The position numbers and the translations under genes are program-made. Under the pieces are notes generated by a model, which ran no database searches, was not told the origin of the DNA, and saw only the letters and a program-made list of their open reading frames with translations. A stretch of 64,000 nt of DNA from Streptomyces sp. FIT100 (GTDB taxonomy: Bacteria > Actinomycetota > Actinomycetes > Streptomycetales > Streptomycetaceae): the NCBI RefSeq assembly GCF_024584805.1, contig NZ_CP075715.1, positions 620,001-684,000 on the forward strand, given 5' to 3'. Every line of letters starts with the position of its first letter. Position 1 is the first letter of the stretch. Positions 1-9,118 of the stretch are shown here, piece after piece.

Positions 1-18
1 ACGAGGGCGAGACCCGCC

Positions 19-1328
19 ATGGCTGAGCTGGCATGGATCACGCTGGGCAAGCACCCGCAGCTCGGCCTCACCGCCGCCACCATCCACGACGACTTCGGCT
101 CCGCGAACCGGCTGCTGCTCGATGCCGGATTCTCCACCGGGCATCCCGACTTCGCCTATGTCCGGGCGACGCTTCAGCAGCTCTACAGCGCTGTGGCCAG
201 CCACTACATCGCCATCGACGACGCCTCGCTCGACGGCCCCATGCCCACCAACCCGGCGCCGCCCCGTGGTTCAGAGCCCGCGCACCCTCCGACCCCGTCA
301 CCGCGCCGGCCGGACTCGCGGGCCGATCTCGCGGAGTTCGCCGAGGAACTGTCGGGCCGACTCCCCGGCTCCTGGACTTCCGCCGTCCACGAACGCGCTG
401 CAGAGGAAGGCCAGCTCCCGCTCAGCGAACGGGTATGGGATTACGGCCACGTGAGCTGGGCCTTCTCCGAATTCACCCCACATCGAAGCGCCGTACTCAC
501 CAGTGACTCTGGCATCGAGCTCCTGGTCACCGACCGCCCCCTGCGCAAGCACGAGTTCCTGGTCGTCGCGTTCGAGCCACGAGGTAGCGGGTTCGACACC
601 ACCACCAGGACACCTAACGGCATCGTCGTGAGCACCGACCCGGTGCGAGCAGCCTCCCGAGTGACAACCCGCCTGCTGCCTCGGTACCAGGAGGCCGTCC
701 GCGAGACCCGGCTCAGTCATGTCGCCAAGTCGGTGGCTGCCGGCCAGCGCGTTCTGGCCGAATGGGACGCGGTCTCGGACAGCCTGTGCGATGCCGATCA
801 CTGTCCGCTCGACGAGCGGTACGGCCTGCGCCAGCAGGTCCGGGACGCGGAGATGTGGGCGCAGTTCGCTCCCTTCCTTGAGCACGGTCAGGCTCTGGTC
901 GCGCACGCCGAGGAAACGCTTCCTCTCCTTGACCCCGCGGAGCGCGTGGCCGGGCGCTGGGCGTACCGGCTCCGTGCCCTGCGCGAGGCACTGGACGGCG
1001 GCGCCCGGGTGCAGGCCGAGTTCCAGGTGGTCGCGCCGAGGCGCTCCTGCCCGACCATCCTCGCTCGAAGGCGGTGTTCGCGGACGCCGTGTCCATGCGC
1101 AACGCCGAGGGCTGGCACTACTCCCTGACCTGGATGGACAACGCCGGCGTCCTCGCCGACATCGCACGCGCCGACAAGGCGCCGCCCGCGCCACCGACCC
1201 GACCGCTCCGTGCGCAGCGGGTCCGGTCAACACGCGCCGCTCGCCAGATCACCGCGGCGATCGAGAAGAACGCCGGTCCGCCGGCCATCCGCCTCTTCAA
1301 CTCCAGCAGGCCGCCGCGCTCACGCTGA
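19..1328 (+). pseudogene. Frameshifted member of an undescribed tandem family, about 430 aa if repaired
   Basis: The ATG at 19 follows a purine-rich stretch. One frame reads sensibly to about residue 339 and then turns into Arg/Pro-rich nonsense. From about 1033 another frame takes over (EALLPDHPRSKAVFADAV...) and runs to the stop at 1328. Removing the doubled GC at about 1034 restores one protein. Residues 10-70 resemble the N-terminal domain of the next three genes (a basic start, a short V/T-AA stretch, then an aGF turn and a D near the end), followed by a helical 250-residue C-terminal part with no family I recognise. It is the first gene of the operon feeding the VirD4 homologue. The shift may be real decay or a sequencing error. 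Confidence 0.6.
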
Positions 1329-1416
1329 CTAGCGCGAATCCACGGCCACACCAAATCCGCCTTCCGGCCGCATCCTCGTCCTCCGCACGGCCCCGACCTC
1401 TGCGAGGTGCATCTTC

Positions 1417-1875
1417 GTGGCGGAAACACGTCCGCACATCACTGTCGGCCATCACGACCAGTACGGCGTCGTGGCGGCGACGTCGCACGACAACCACGTC
1501 GCCGAGCACATCCTGCGGCTCGTCGGCTTCGAGCGGCTGCCCGGCAGCACTCTGTACGGGCTCACCGATCCGCAGCGTGACCCAGTACGGCGCGGGGCTC
1601 AGGCGGTCCAGTCCCTGCGGGCCGCGCAGTACAGGGTCAACGCCGATGTCGCATACGACCTCCAGCCCTATACCCGGCTCGGCACGGGCCGGGGCCTCCT
1701 GGAGCGACTGGAGAAACCTTCCGCCTCAACGGTGACGCCCGCGGCCCAGCAGCGCCGCTCCCAGGCCGCCACCGCCATCTCCCCGGCCCGCGCGGGTGCG
1801 CCGCCGGCGCGGCCCGCCGCCGCAGTCGAGTACCGCCCCGCCCCCTCCGCCCCGCAACCGGTCCGCAGCCGCTAG
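1417..1875 (+). CDS. Small protein of the tandem paralogous family (152 aa)
   Basis: The GTG start follows a weak purine patch (gcgaggtg upstream). The protein is the shortest clean copy of the domain shared by the genes at 19, 1902 and 2806: HHDQYGVVAATSHDN, then L..vGFerLPGSTLYGLTD, then an R..A..L+...Y.V..D segment (residues about 10-80). The remaining 70 residues are an Ala/Pro-rich low-complexity tail, as in its neighbours. No catalytic motif, signal peptide or membrane segment is visible. It sits in the plus-strand operon upstream of the coupling protein, so a role in conjugation or DNA processing is guessed from position only. Confidence 0.65.
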   Translation: MAETRPHITVGHHDQYGVVAATSHDNHVAEHILRLVGFERLPGSTLYGLTDPQRDPVRRGAQAVQSLRAAQYRVNADVAYDLQPYTRLGTGRGLLERLEKPSASTVTPAAQQRRSQAATAISPARAGAPPARPAAAVEYRPAPSAPQPVRSR

Positions 1876-1901
1876 ACCGCACCCACCAAGGAGCCCACGC
1901 G

Positions 1902-2776
1902 ATGACTCTGCAACTCGAACCGGACGTCGCCTTCGGGATGCACCCCGACTACGGGGTGGCCGCCGCCGTCGCGGATGACCGACCGTTCCTCGACGAGGTC
2001 CTGCGCAAGCACCACTTCCGCTACAGCGAGTACCTCGACGTCTACCTGCTGGCGGACAACACGCCCCACAACACGGCGGCACGGACCGTGGCCAGGGCCA
2101 CCCGCGAATTCCAGGACGCCGGTCTCTCCGTCGCGGCCGACCCGAGGATCATGACTCCACCGCCGGTCCCGACTCCGGACGAGACGACGCCCCGATCCTT
2201 CTGGTACCGCCTGCCCTGGGACATGGGCGAAACCCGCGAGAACCAGATGGCCAGCCACGCGACCCGCATGCTCACCGCCGTCGGCCACCGCGTCGGCCTC
2301 GGCCCCGATCTGCACATGGGCCCCCTCACCACGCCCTCCGACCCCCAGGGCAAACACGTCCACGGCCACCAGGTCCTGCGGCTGACCGACGAACTCAACG
2401 GCGCCGAGACGTACGAGACTGCGGCCGACCTCGCGGAGCACGTCCTGGACCCCACGATGGTGTGCTCGTCCGCCTCAGCGAGTTCTTCGAAGCCGCCGCC
2501 GAACAGGCCAAGGCATCCGAAACCGACGTCGGTTGGGATCTGTCCTGCGACTTCGCGGAAGCCGCGGCGACGCTCACCGACCTCGGCGAAGACCTGCACG
2601 ACGCCGCCGACCAACTGCGGGCACTCGATCGGCCGGCGAAGCCGAGCTGGCAGGCACGGGTCGCCGGCTACTACGCCACTGCCCCGGTGCCCCAGCGCAC
2701 CGGAACACCCACCGTCACACCCGAGGCGTCCGCTGCCGCTCCACCGCCCGCGTCCAGGCCGATCCGAACGCGCTGA
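1902..2776 (+). pseudogene. Frameshifted tandem-family protein, about 290 aa if repaired
   Basis: The ATG at 1902 is preceded by AAGGAG at a good spacing. Residues 10-75 repeat the family domain (MHPDYGVAAAVADDR, then L+KHHFRYSEYLDVYLLAD, then an R..A.ATREFQDAG.SVAAD pattern). Sense continues to about residue 187 (DLAEHVLDPTMV). Beyond base about 2460 the sensible frame is the one holding VRLSEFFEAAAEQAK, which ends at the stop at 2776. A duplicated GT in ggtgtgctc at 2458-2464 accounts for the shift. The C-terminal part is acidic and helical, with a Pro/Ala tail. Like the gene at 19, it may be genuinely broken or an assembly error. Confidence 0.6.
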
Positions 2777-2805
2777 CCAATCCCCCTCATCAGAAGGGCC
2801 GTTGC

Positions 2806-3243
2806 GTGTCCTTCCTGCACGAAGAGTGCGGAACCGACGCCGAGATCTACCGCAAGCCGTTCAGCGGCGAGGTGATCGCCGACTGCGGCGACCCGCGAGC
2901 CCACGAGGTGCTTGCCGCGTGCGGCTTCGTGAAGAAGACCGTCCCGCCGCACTACGTCTGGCACCAGCTCCCCGAGGGACTGCCCGAGGAGGAACAGAAG
3001 CGGAGCGCCACGCGCGCCGCGTGCCTCCTGCGCGCCCGGGGCTTCGACGCGAACGTCGCCGAGGACCTGGTCTCCGAGGAAGCCGTCACCGCCGTACGCG
3101 ACGAGATCCGGCGACACCGGATCAGCGGCGCGGCCACGTCGTCCTCGCCGACCGCCGGCCCGGTCGCGCCACCGGCACGCCCGGACACCACCGCCCCGGC
3201 CGCGCCTGCGGCTCCCTCCACCTCCGCCCACCGCAGCCGCTAG
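2806..3243 (+). CDS. Small protein of the tandem paralogous family (145 aa)
   Basis: The GTG at 2806 follows an AGAAGGG motif at good spacing. Residues 10-80 again show the family pattern (IYRKPFSGEVIADCGDPRAH, then AACGFVKKTVPPHYVWHQLP, then R.A.LLRARGFDANVAEDL), more diverged than in the first three copies. The C-terminal 40 residues are Ala/Pro-rich. The next gene, encoding the coupling protein, starts 76 bp downstream. No known fold or catalytic residue is visible. Assignment to the family rests on the aligned aromatic/Gly positions, on length and on tandem position, so it is moderately supported. Confidence 0.6.
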   Translation: MSFLHEECGTDAEIYRKPFSGEVIADCGDPRAHEVLAACGFVKKTVPPHYVWHQLPEGLPEEEQKRSATRAACLLRARGFDANVAEDLVSEEAVTAVRDEIRRHRISGAATSSSPTAGPVAPPARPDTTAPAAPAAPSTSAHRSR

Positions 3244-3319
3244 GAGCCCCCGTGATCACTAGAAGAACCCGCCAGCCCCAGCCCATCGCCCCTCTCGCAC
3301 CACGTAACGGGACCGCGCT

Positions 3320-5113
3320 TTGTCTCCTGCACGCACGAGCACACCCTCGATCACCACCGGCACCGACTTCCTGCTGTACCTGATGCTGTCCGTCGCCGGC
3401 CTCGGCTTGGGGGCCGGGACGTTGGCCTGGTTGTTCGGCAACATCGCCAACACCCTCACCAGGTCCGGCCCCTGGGCCCCGTACGAACCCACCGAGGCGC
3501 TGCTCCACCCCTACGAGGTCTGGCCGCACCTTCCACAGCCGGTCCTCGTCGGCGCCTGCTACGTCCTGCCCGCACTCGTACTCCTGGCCGCCGCGCTGCT
3601 CGGCGCGAAGGTGTGGCTGCGGCTGTGCGGCAACCCCAAGGGGCTGGCCGACCAGCGTGACCTGGCCGACCTGATGCCCAAGAAGATCGCGGCCAAGGCG
3701 ATCGATCTCCGTCCGAGCCTCAAGGGCACCAAGCCCAAGGACATCGTCCCCGACGACCGCGGCGTCCTGCTCGGCACGCTCACGCCCGGCGCACGCGAGG
3801 TCCGCTCCTCGTGGGAGGACGTGATCCTGGCGATCATGGCACCCCGGTCCGGAAAGACCTCCGGCCTGGCGATCCCGGCGATCCTGCGCGCGCCCGGACC
3901 GGTACTGCTGACCTCGAACAAGGCGGCCCGCGACGCCTACACCGCCACGCTCGCGGCCCGCGCCGAAGCTGGCACGGTATGGACGCTCGATCCGCAGCAG
4001 ATCGCCCACGCCCCCCAGACGATGTGGTGGGACATCCTCGCCGACGCCCGCGATCTCGCCGGGGCCCGCCGTCTGGCCGGACACTTCGTGACCGCCTCCG
4101 TGGACGAGTCGAGCGCGGGCGACTTCTGGTCCACCGCCGCCGCGAACACGCTCACCGCACTGTTCCTCGCCGCCGCCCGCGACCGGCGGCCGATCACCGA
4201 CGTCCTGGCCTGGCTCGCCTCGCCGGCCGACCGCTCCCCCATCGACCTGCTCCAGGACGCCGGACTCGACGCGGTCGCCGCCCAGCTCCAGGGCACCGTG
4301 GCCGGCGCCGTCGAGACCCGCGACGGCATCTTCGAGACCGCGCGGCAGTACGCGAGCTGCCTGCTCGACCCGGCCATCGCCGCCTGGGTCACGCCACCCA
4401 GCGGCCTCGGCAAGATCCGCGAGTTCAAGCCGGAGGCGTTCGCCACCAGCAATGACACCCTGTTCCTGTTGTCGAAGGACGGCGGCGGCTCCGCCTCGGC
4501 GATCATCGCCGCCGCTGCCGACGGGGTGATGCGCGCGGCCGTCATCCAGGCCGAGCTCGACGGCGGGCGGCTCGACGCCCCGCTGCTCGCGATCCTCGAC
4601 GAGGCCGCCAACGTGTGCAAGATCGCCGACCTGCCGGACCTGTACTCGCACCTCGGCTCCCGCGGCGTCATCCCGATCACGATCCTGCAGTCCTACCGCC
4701 AGGGCGTCCGGGTCTGGGGCGAGGCAGGGATGGACGCCCTGTGGTCCGCCGCGACGATCAAACTCGTCGGCTCGGGCATCGACGACGCCGACTTCGCGGA
4801 CAAACTCAGCCGCCTGGTGGGCGATCACGACGTCCGTACGGTCTCGGTGTCCACCAGCGAGTCGGGCAAATCCACATCGGTCTCCATGCGCCAGGAGCGC
4901 GTGCTGCCGACCGACGCGATCCGCGCCCTACGCAAGGGCTCCGCGCTGCTGCTGGCCACCGGCATCCGCCCCGCGCTCCTCGACCTCAAGCCCTGGTACC
5001 GGGAGCCGGACGCCGACCGGCTCGGCGCCGCGTCCGCCACGGCGACCGCGGCGATCACCGAGCGCGCGCTGGCCAAGGGCCTGCGCCGAGACGACTTCGG
5101 TCCGGCCGCATGA
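3320..5113 (+). CDS. VirD4/TraG-family type IV coupling protein
   Basis: This 597-aa protein begins with two hydrophobic segments (residues about 17-40 and 76-96), the usual membrane anchor of type IV coupling proteins. The cytosolic ATPase follows, with Walker A APRSGKTS at 174-181 and Walker B LLAILDEAAN at 422-431. Further conserved stretches (WSTAAANTLTALFLAA, and LQSYRQG after Walker B) match the TraG/VirD4 family. Such hexameric ATPases dock the relaxase-bound strand at the type IV secretion channel. The start is a TTG at 3320 after aacggga. It pairs functionally with the relaxase at 14.5-16.2 kb. Channel genes are not in this window. Confidence 0.88.
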   Translation: MSPARTSTPSITTGTDFLLYLMLSVAGLGLGAGTLAWLFGNIANTLTRSGPWAPYEPTEALLHPYEVWPHLPQPVLVGACYVLPALVLLAAALLGAKVWLRLCGNPKGLADQRDLADLMPKKIAAKAIDLRPSLKGTKPKDIVPDDRGVLLGTLTPGAREVRSSWEDVILAIMAPRSGKTSGLAIPAILRAPGPVLLTSNKAARDAYTATLAARAEAGTVWTLDPQQIAHAPQTMWWDILADARDLAGARRLAGHFVTASVDESSAGDFWSTAAANTLTALFLAAARDRRPITDVLAWLASPADRSPIDLLQDAGLDAVAAQLQGTVAGAVETRDGIFETARQYASCLLDPAIAAWVTPPSGLGKIREFKPEAFATSNDTLFLLSKDGGGSASAIIAAAADGVMRAAVIQAELDGGRLDAPLLAILDEAANVCKIADLPDLYSHLGSRGVIPITILQSYRQGVRVWGEAGMDALWSAATIKLVGSGIDDADFADKLSRLVGDHDVRTVSVSTSESGKSTSVSMRQERVLPTDAIRALRKGSALLLATGIRPALLDLKPWYREPDADRLGAASATATAAITERALAKGLRRDDFGPAA

Positions 5114-5212
5114 CCTCGGTGCTGCCAGGTGCCCGGCTGGCGAGACGCAAGGGTGCACGCCCCCAACCGTCGCGTCCCTGGGCCTTCGCCCCCATCTCCT
5201 TGAGGTAGTCAC

Positions 5213-5449
5213 ATGTCCCACCCCGCCCCGTCCTGGGCTTCGATCCGCCGGTCAGAGCGCCTCGCCGGCGCACCCGTCGTTCGGCGCGGCGCCGACTGGT
5301 GGCTCGTGTCCCCGTCCGGCTCCCTGCTCGCCTCGGACCCCGCCTTCACCGATGAACTGGACCGCTTCGCCGCCGACCTGGCCGCAGCCGACCACACGGT
5401 CGCTGAGATCCACGCCCAGGCCAAGCCTCCGCACAAGGCACAGCCGTGA
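5213..5449 (+). CDS. Hypothetical 78-aa protein of the conjugation operon
   Basis: The ATG at 5213 follows CTTGAGGTAG. The small soluble protein has a compact aromatic core (APVVRRGADWWLVSPSG) and a helical C-terminal half (ELDRFAADLAAADHTVAEIHAQA). It lies between the coupling protein and the DnaB-N-like gene, whose GTG start overlaps its stop by four bases, so it is translationally coupled. I do not recognise a family. Confidence 0.6.
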   Translation: MSHPAPSWASIRRSERLAGAPVVRRGADWWLVSPSGSLLASDPAFTDELDRFAADLAAADHTVAEIHAQAKPPHKAQP

Positions 5450-6624
5450 CCCCGCTCGTCCACGCCGAGCAGGCCGTGCTGGGCGCGATCTTCCTGGAGC
5501 CCGGCCAACTCGACAGGCTCTCGCCCTGGCTGCGCCCGGAACACTTCTCCCGCCCCGCGCACACGGCGATCTACTCCACGATGCTCCAGCTCAAGGCCGC
5601 CGGTCACCCGGCAGCAGCCACGACGGCCGGCTTCCCCGTCCCGCTGGCCTGGGTGACCGACACGCTGCGGGAGGCGAGCACGCGGACCCGCGGGCTCACG
5701 GCCTCGTATCTGCACTCCCTCGCGTCGGCGTGTCCGCGCCCCGACCACGCCCCGGTGTACGGGCGGATGGTCCTGGAGGGGTCCATCCACCGCAGCGTGG
5801 CCCAGCACGCCGCACGCCTCCATCAGGCCGCGCTCGCCGACGGCCGGGCCGGCACGGTGGAGGAGACGCTGCACCACGCCCAGGTCCTGACCGACGTACT
5901 CGCCGACCTGGCGCGCGGCTGGGGCACCGAGACACGTCCCGTGCAGCCGCCCACCCCGTACGCACCCCAGGCCGAGCGCCCGCAGCCGGTGGGCGAGCAG
6001 GTCCTCGCCGACGAGGAGTTCCTCCTCGGCTGCCTCGCCGCCCGCCCCGAGCAGCTGCTCGGCCTGGTGCGGTGGCTCCGCCCCGGCGACTTCGCCGACC
6101 CGGGCCATCAGCAGCTCTACCGCGCGCTGGGGGCCCTGCACCATCGCGGCGAACCCATCGACCAGCTGACCGTGCTGTGGGAGACCCAGCGTCGCGGCAC
6201 CCTCGCAGACGGGACGCTCGACACCGAGCGTGTGATGCGGATCTGCGATCCGCTTGTGGGCGGGGCCGCCGAGCACTTCGGCGAGCAGGTCGTCCACGCC
6301 TCCCTCGTCCGCACGGCCGCCCTCGCGGCCCGGCAGGTCGGCGCCCTGGCCGACCGCGACGCGCTCGCGCCCGGGCAGCTCATCGGCTACGCCCTGCACG
6401 CGCTCGGCCCGCTGGACGACGTACGCCGCCGACTGCGCCTCGCGCGCGAAGCCGAACCCGAGCCACGGCCGCCGGCCAGCCAGCCCGGTGCGCCGCCACC
6501 TGCCGCCCGTATCGACGCCGCCCGTGCGCGCAGCCGCCTCGCGGATGCAGCGGCCCCCGCGGCGCCGGTCGCGGCCTCCTGCGCCGCGCTGCCCTCCCGC
6601 CACAACCTTCGGAGTCCGTCATGA
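5446..6624 (+). CDS. Protein with two DnaB-helicase N-terminal-like domains
   Basis: This 392-aa protein contains two copies of the helical domain that starts replicative DnaB helicases. The first spans residues about 5-135 (HAEQAVLGAIFLEPGQL, then LRPEHFSRPAHTAIY). The second spans about 183-315 (ADEEFLLGCLAARPEQL, then LRPGDFADPGHQQLYRAL). There is no RecA-like ATPase domain, so it cannot be a helicase. In DnaB this domain makes trimer-of-dimer contacts and binds primase and loader, so the protein may recruit or block the host replisome. It starts with a GTG overlapping the upstream stop and overlaps the next ATG (ATGA). Confidence 0.75.
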   Translation: MTPLVHAEQAVLGAIFLEPGQLDRLSPWLRPEHFSRPAHTAIYSTMLQLKAAGHPAAATTAGFPVPLAWVTDTLREASTRTRGLTASYLHSLASACPRPDHAPVYGRMVLEGSIHRSVAQHAARLHQAALADGRAGTVEETLHHAQVLTDVLADLARGWGTETRPVQPPTPYAPQAERPQPVGEQVLADEEFLLGCLAARPEQLLGLVRWLRPGDFADPGHQQLYRALGALHHRGEPIDQLTVLWETQRRGTLADGTLDTERVMRICDPLVGGAAEHFGEQVVHASLVRTAALAARQVGALADRDALAPGQLIGYALHALGPLDDVRRRLRLAREAEPEPRPPASQPGAPPPAARIDAARARSRLADAAAPAAPVAASCAALPSRHNLRSPS

Positions 6625-7223
6625 CCGGCCACACCGGCCGCGCAGGTCTGGAGAAGGACGAACTGTACACGGTGGCCCGGGAGTTCGAGGAGGCCCGCCA
6701 CGAGATTGTCGGGCCGTACACAACGAACTCCCTGCCTGACCTCGTCACCGCGTCCCACCACCTCGCCGCGCTGACGGGGCTGGTGAAGGACCTGTCCGAC
6801 GAGGTCCTCTTCCGCGTCACCGACAACGACCCGGGCCTCGACTTCGGTCCGGTCATCGCCGCGTACACCAGCGCGTCCGCCCCGGCAGGACGCGCCGTGA
6901 CCAACTACACCGAAGCCTTCGAGCAGCTCGGATTCCTGCGCCAGCACGCGGAAGCCCCAGCCTCGGCAGACCTCCATGGCGCCCGCCAGGCCGCGTTCGA
7001 CGTCGTGCAGGACCGGCTGGACCTCACCGTGGACTCGCTGCAGGAAGCCTTCGTTGCTCTGCGGCACGCTGCCGACCGGATCGACGGCACCCCGCCTCGT
7101 GTCCTCGCGGCACTGAGCCGCTCGGCACGCCCAGCGAACTCGATCTACCGCGTCCCGGCCGAGCTGCCCGCGACCGAGCCGATCCGTCTCGCCTACATGC
7201 CGGTGTCCCGCCATGCGCGCTGA
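6621..7223 (+). CDS. Hypothetical helical protein (200 aa)
   Basis: The ATG overlaps the preceding stop as ATGA. The sequence is almost entirely amphipathic helix (ELYTVAREFEEARHEIVGPY, VTASHHLAALTGLVKDLSDE, VQDRLDLTVDSLQEAFVALR) with no cysteine clusters, signal peptide or nucleotide-binding motif. Its stop overlaps the start of the broken methyltransferase gene. It looks like a structural or partner protein. I cannot assign a family. Confidence 0.65.
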   Translation: MTGHTGRAGLEKDELYTVAREFEEARHEIVGPYTTNSLPDLVTASHHLAALTGLVKDLSDEVLFRVTDNDPGLDFGPVIAAYTSASAPAGRAVTNYTEAFEQLGFLRQHAEAPASADLHGARQAAFDVVQDRLDLTVDSLQEAFVALRHAADRIDGTPPRVLAALSRSARPANSIYRVPAELPATEPIRLAYMPVSRHAR

Positions 7224-8416
7224 TCTCCAGGCAGCGGCGCACCCGCCGTCTATCGGGAGCCTGTGTTCCGGGTACGGCGGTCTGGATCTCGGCGTCCAAG
7301 CCGTCTTCGGCGGAACGATCGCCTGGCATGCCGAGGTCGATCCAGGCCCAGCCCGGATCCTGTCCCGACACTGGCCGGCCGTGCCCAATCTCGGCGACAT
7401 CACGGCCGTGAACTGGGCCGATGTCCCGGAGGTGTGCGTCCTGACGGCCGGGTTCCCCTGTCAAGGACGTCTCGGTCGCCGGCCGTCGCGCCGGACTGGC
7501 TGATGGCACCCGGTCCGGTCTGTGGTTGCACATCGTCCGTGCCATCGAAGCCCTCAACCCGTGCCTGGTGGTCATCGAGAAAGTCCGAGGACTCCTCACC
7601 TCCCCCGCCGGTTCCCCTGGCGACGTGGAACCCTGCCCGTGGTGTCTGGGAGACACCGCAGGCCAGCCTGCTGTGCGCGCACTCGGTGCCGTACTCGGAT
7701 CCCTGGCCGACCTCGGGTTCGATGCGCGCTGGTGCGTGCTTCGCGCCTCTGAAGTCGGAGCCCCGCACCGCCGTGAGCGCATCTTCCTCGCCGCCTGGCC
7801 CACCTGGCGGGCCGCCGTTGCTGAAGACGCCGACGAGCAACCTGGCGACGAACGGAGGGAGTCAGCACCCGACGAAGAGGAAACAGGGCGGCCACGGCCC
7901 CAATCTGGCGGACGAGGTCGAGTGGCTGCTGCCGACACCGAAGGCGTCGGACGGAGCCAAGGGATCGCCAAACCAGCGTCACGGAAACGGGGACCTGACA
8001 CTGCCCTCGGCGGCTGCCCGACTGCTGCCGACCCCACGGGCAAGCGACACCGGCACTCCGGGACGCCGACCGGGCGCGGGCTTCCGGCCCCCGCTCTCAG
8101 CGGTAGCGCTCCCCATGTTCACGGCTCAGACGCCGACGGACGGAGGGCGTGGGGACCGTACGCCGCCGCCATCGCCCGATGGGAGAGGGCAACGCGCCCG
8201 GCGCCCCTGCCCACGGACGAGGCGGGGCGCCTCAGCCCGCTGTTCGTCGAGTGGATGCAAGGGCTTGAACCCGGCTGGGTGACGGCCACTCCGGGACTGG
8301 GACGCCCAGCCCAACTATCCGCTCTGGGCAACGGAGTCGTGCCGCAGCAGGCCGCTCGCGCGCTGGAGATCCTCGCTCCTCCCGTCGCGGTCTGCGGCCA
8401 TCACGGCTCGCGGTGA
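7213..8416 (+). pseudogene. C5-cytosine DNA methyltransferase broken by three frameshifts
   Basis: The N-terminal frame carries motif I (SIGSLCSGYGGLDLG) and motif IV with the catalytic cysteine (TAGFPCQ). At about 7464 an extra A in tgtcaaggac shifts the frame; the continuation DVSVAGRRAGLADG...SGLWLHIVR is in the second frame, together with motif VIII (HRRERIFLAAWP). From about 7806 to 8110 the sensible text (TPTSNLATNGGSQHPTKRK, WLLPTPKASDG) is in the third frame. It then returns to the second frame for the C-terminal LSALGNGVVPQQA motif. The usual ENV of motif VI reads EKV. The parts are those of a phage/ICE-type Dcm-like enzyme, but no full-length product can be made as sequenced. Confidence 0.8.
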
Positions 8417-8511
8417 ACGGCGCTCTCTACACCGGATTTCCCGGCCTGGCCAAACCCGGTTTTCTTCGGATCCTCGCCACCCCAACCACCCGATCTTGCG
8501 GAGGCGTAGCG

Positions 8512-9117
8512 ATGGCCGAACCCGCTCAGGACAGCGAGCCGATTCGCGTGGCGGACCACGATCTGGACGACCTGGTCGCCACGGTCGCGAGGCTGGTCAC
8601 GGAGAGCCGTAAGCAGGGCGAGACGCTCGCCCAGCTCACCAACGACGCTCCGCCCCCGGACGACGAGGGCGACGGAGCCGAGCGCGGTGATGGCGAGGGC
8701 TCGGTCGCCGCGCTGGCGACGGCCGAGCCGGGCGACTCACAGGAACGCCCGGCGTCCATCTTCATCCTGGCCCTCGACGACAAGGCATACGTCGAGGAAC
8801 TCGCGGCGCTGACGAGTTGGGTGCACGACCTGCTGCTGCCGGTCTACGGGCGGGAGATCACCACCGGCCGGCCGTGGTGCCGGCAGTGGCAGGAGCACCC
8901 CGAGGCCGTGGCCCGCCTCCATGCCCTGTGGCTGGCCTGGCAACAGCTCACCGACACCGAGGCCGGCCTCACCGGCCCCTCGACATGGCACCGCGACCAC
9001 CTCGACCCGACTCTTCTCCAACTTCGCGTTCCCGATGGTCCATTCGGAGCGTGCACGACCAGCCCTACCCGCCCCAACCACCGGCTTCTCGCCTCGCCCG
9101 AGCCTGCGGGAGCCTGA
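8512..9117 (+). CDS. DUF4913-family protein
   Basis: The ATG at 8512 has a GGAGG nine bases upstream. An in-frame ATG 99 bp further up lacks such a site. The N-terminal 80 residues are acidic and disordered. The C-terminal domain (about 85-190) has the conserved DUF4913 text: a Tyr-containing strand, WVHDLLLPVYGRE, RPWCRQWQEHPEAVARLHA and STWHRDHLDPTL. The family is of unknown function and frequent in Streptomyces conjugative elements. The ATG of the next gene overlaps closely, supporting co-translation. Confidence 0.75.
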   Translation: MAEPAQDSEPIRVADHDLDDLVATVARLVTESRKQGETLAQLTNDAPPPDDEGDGAERGDGEGSVAALATAEPGDSQERPASIFILALDDKAYVEELAALTSWVHDLLLPVYGREITTGRPWCRQWQEHPEAVARLHALWLAWQQLTDTEAGLTGPSTWHRDHLDPTLLQLRVPDGPFGACTTSPTRPNHRLLASPEPAGA

Positions 9118-9118
9118 C

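Noticed and set aside
3122..4828. A 568-codon minus-strand open frame opposite the coupling protein gene
   Set aside because: Its translation is Gly/Arg/Val-rich and lacks domains, while the plus strand has a full VirD4 homologue. High-GC DNA keeps the antisense frame open.
5352..7223. Continuous plus frame of 623 codons upstream of the 200-aa helical gene
   Set aside because: Only the last 200 codons (from the ATG at 6621) read as protein; the earlier part is Arg/Pro-rich shadow of the DnaB-N-like gene.
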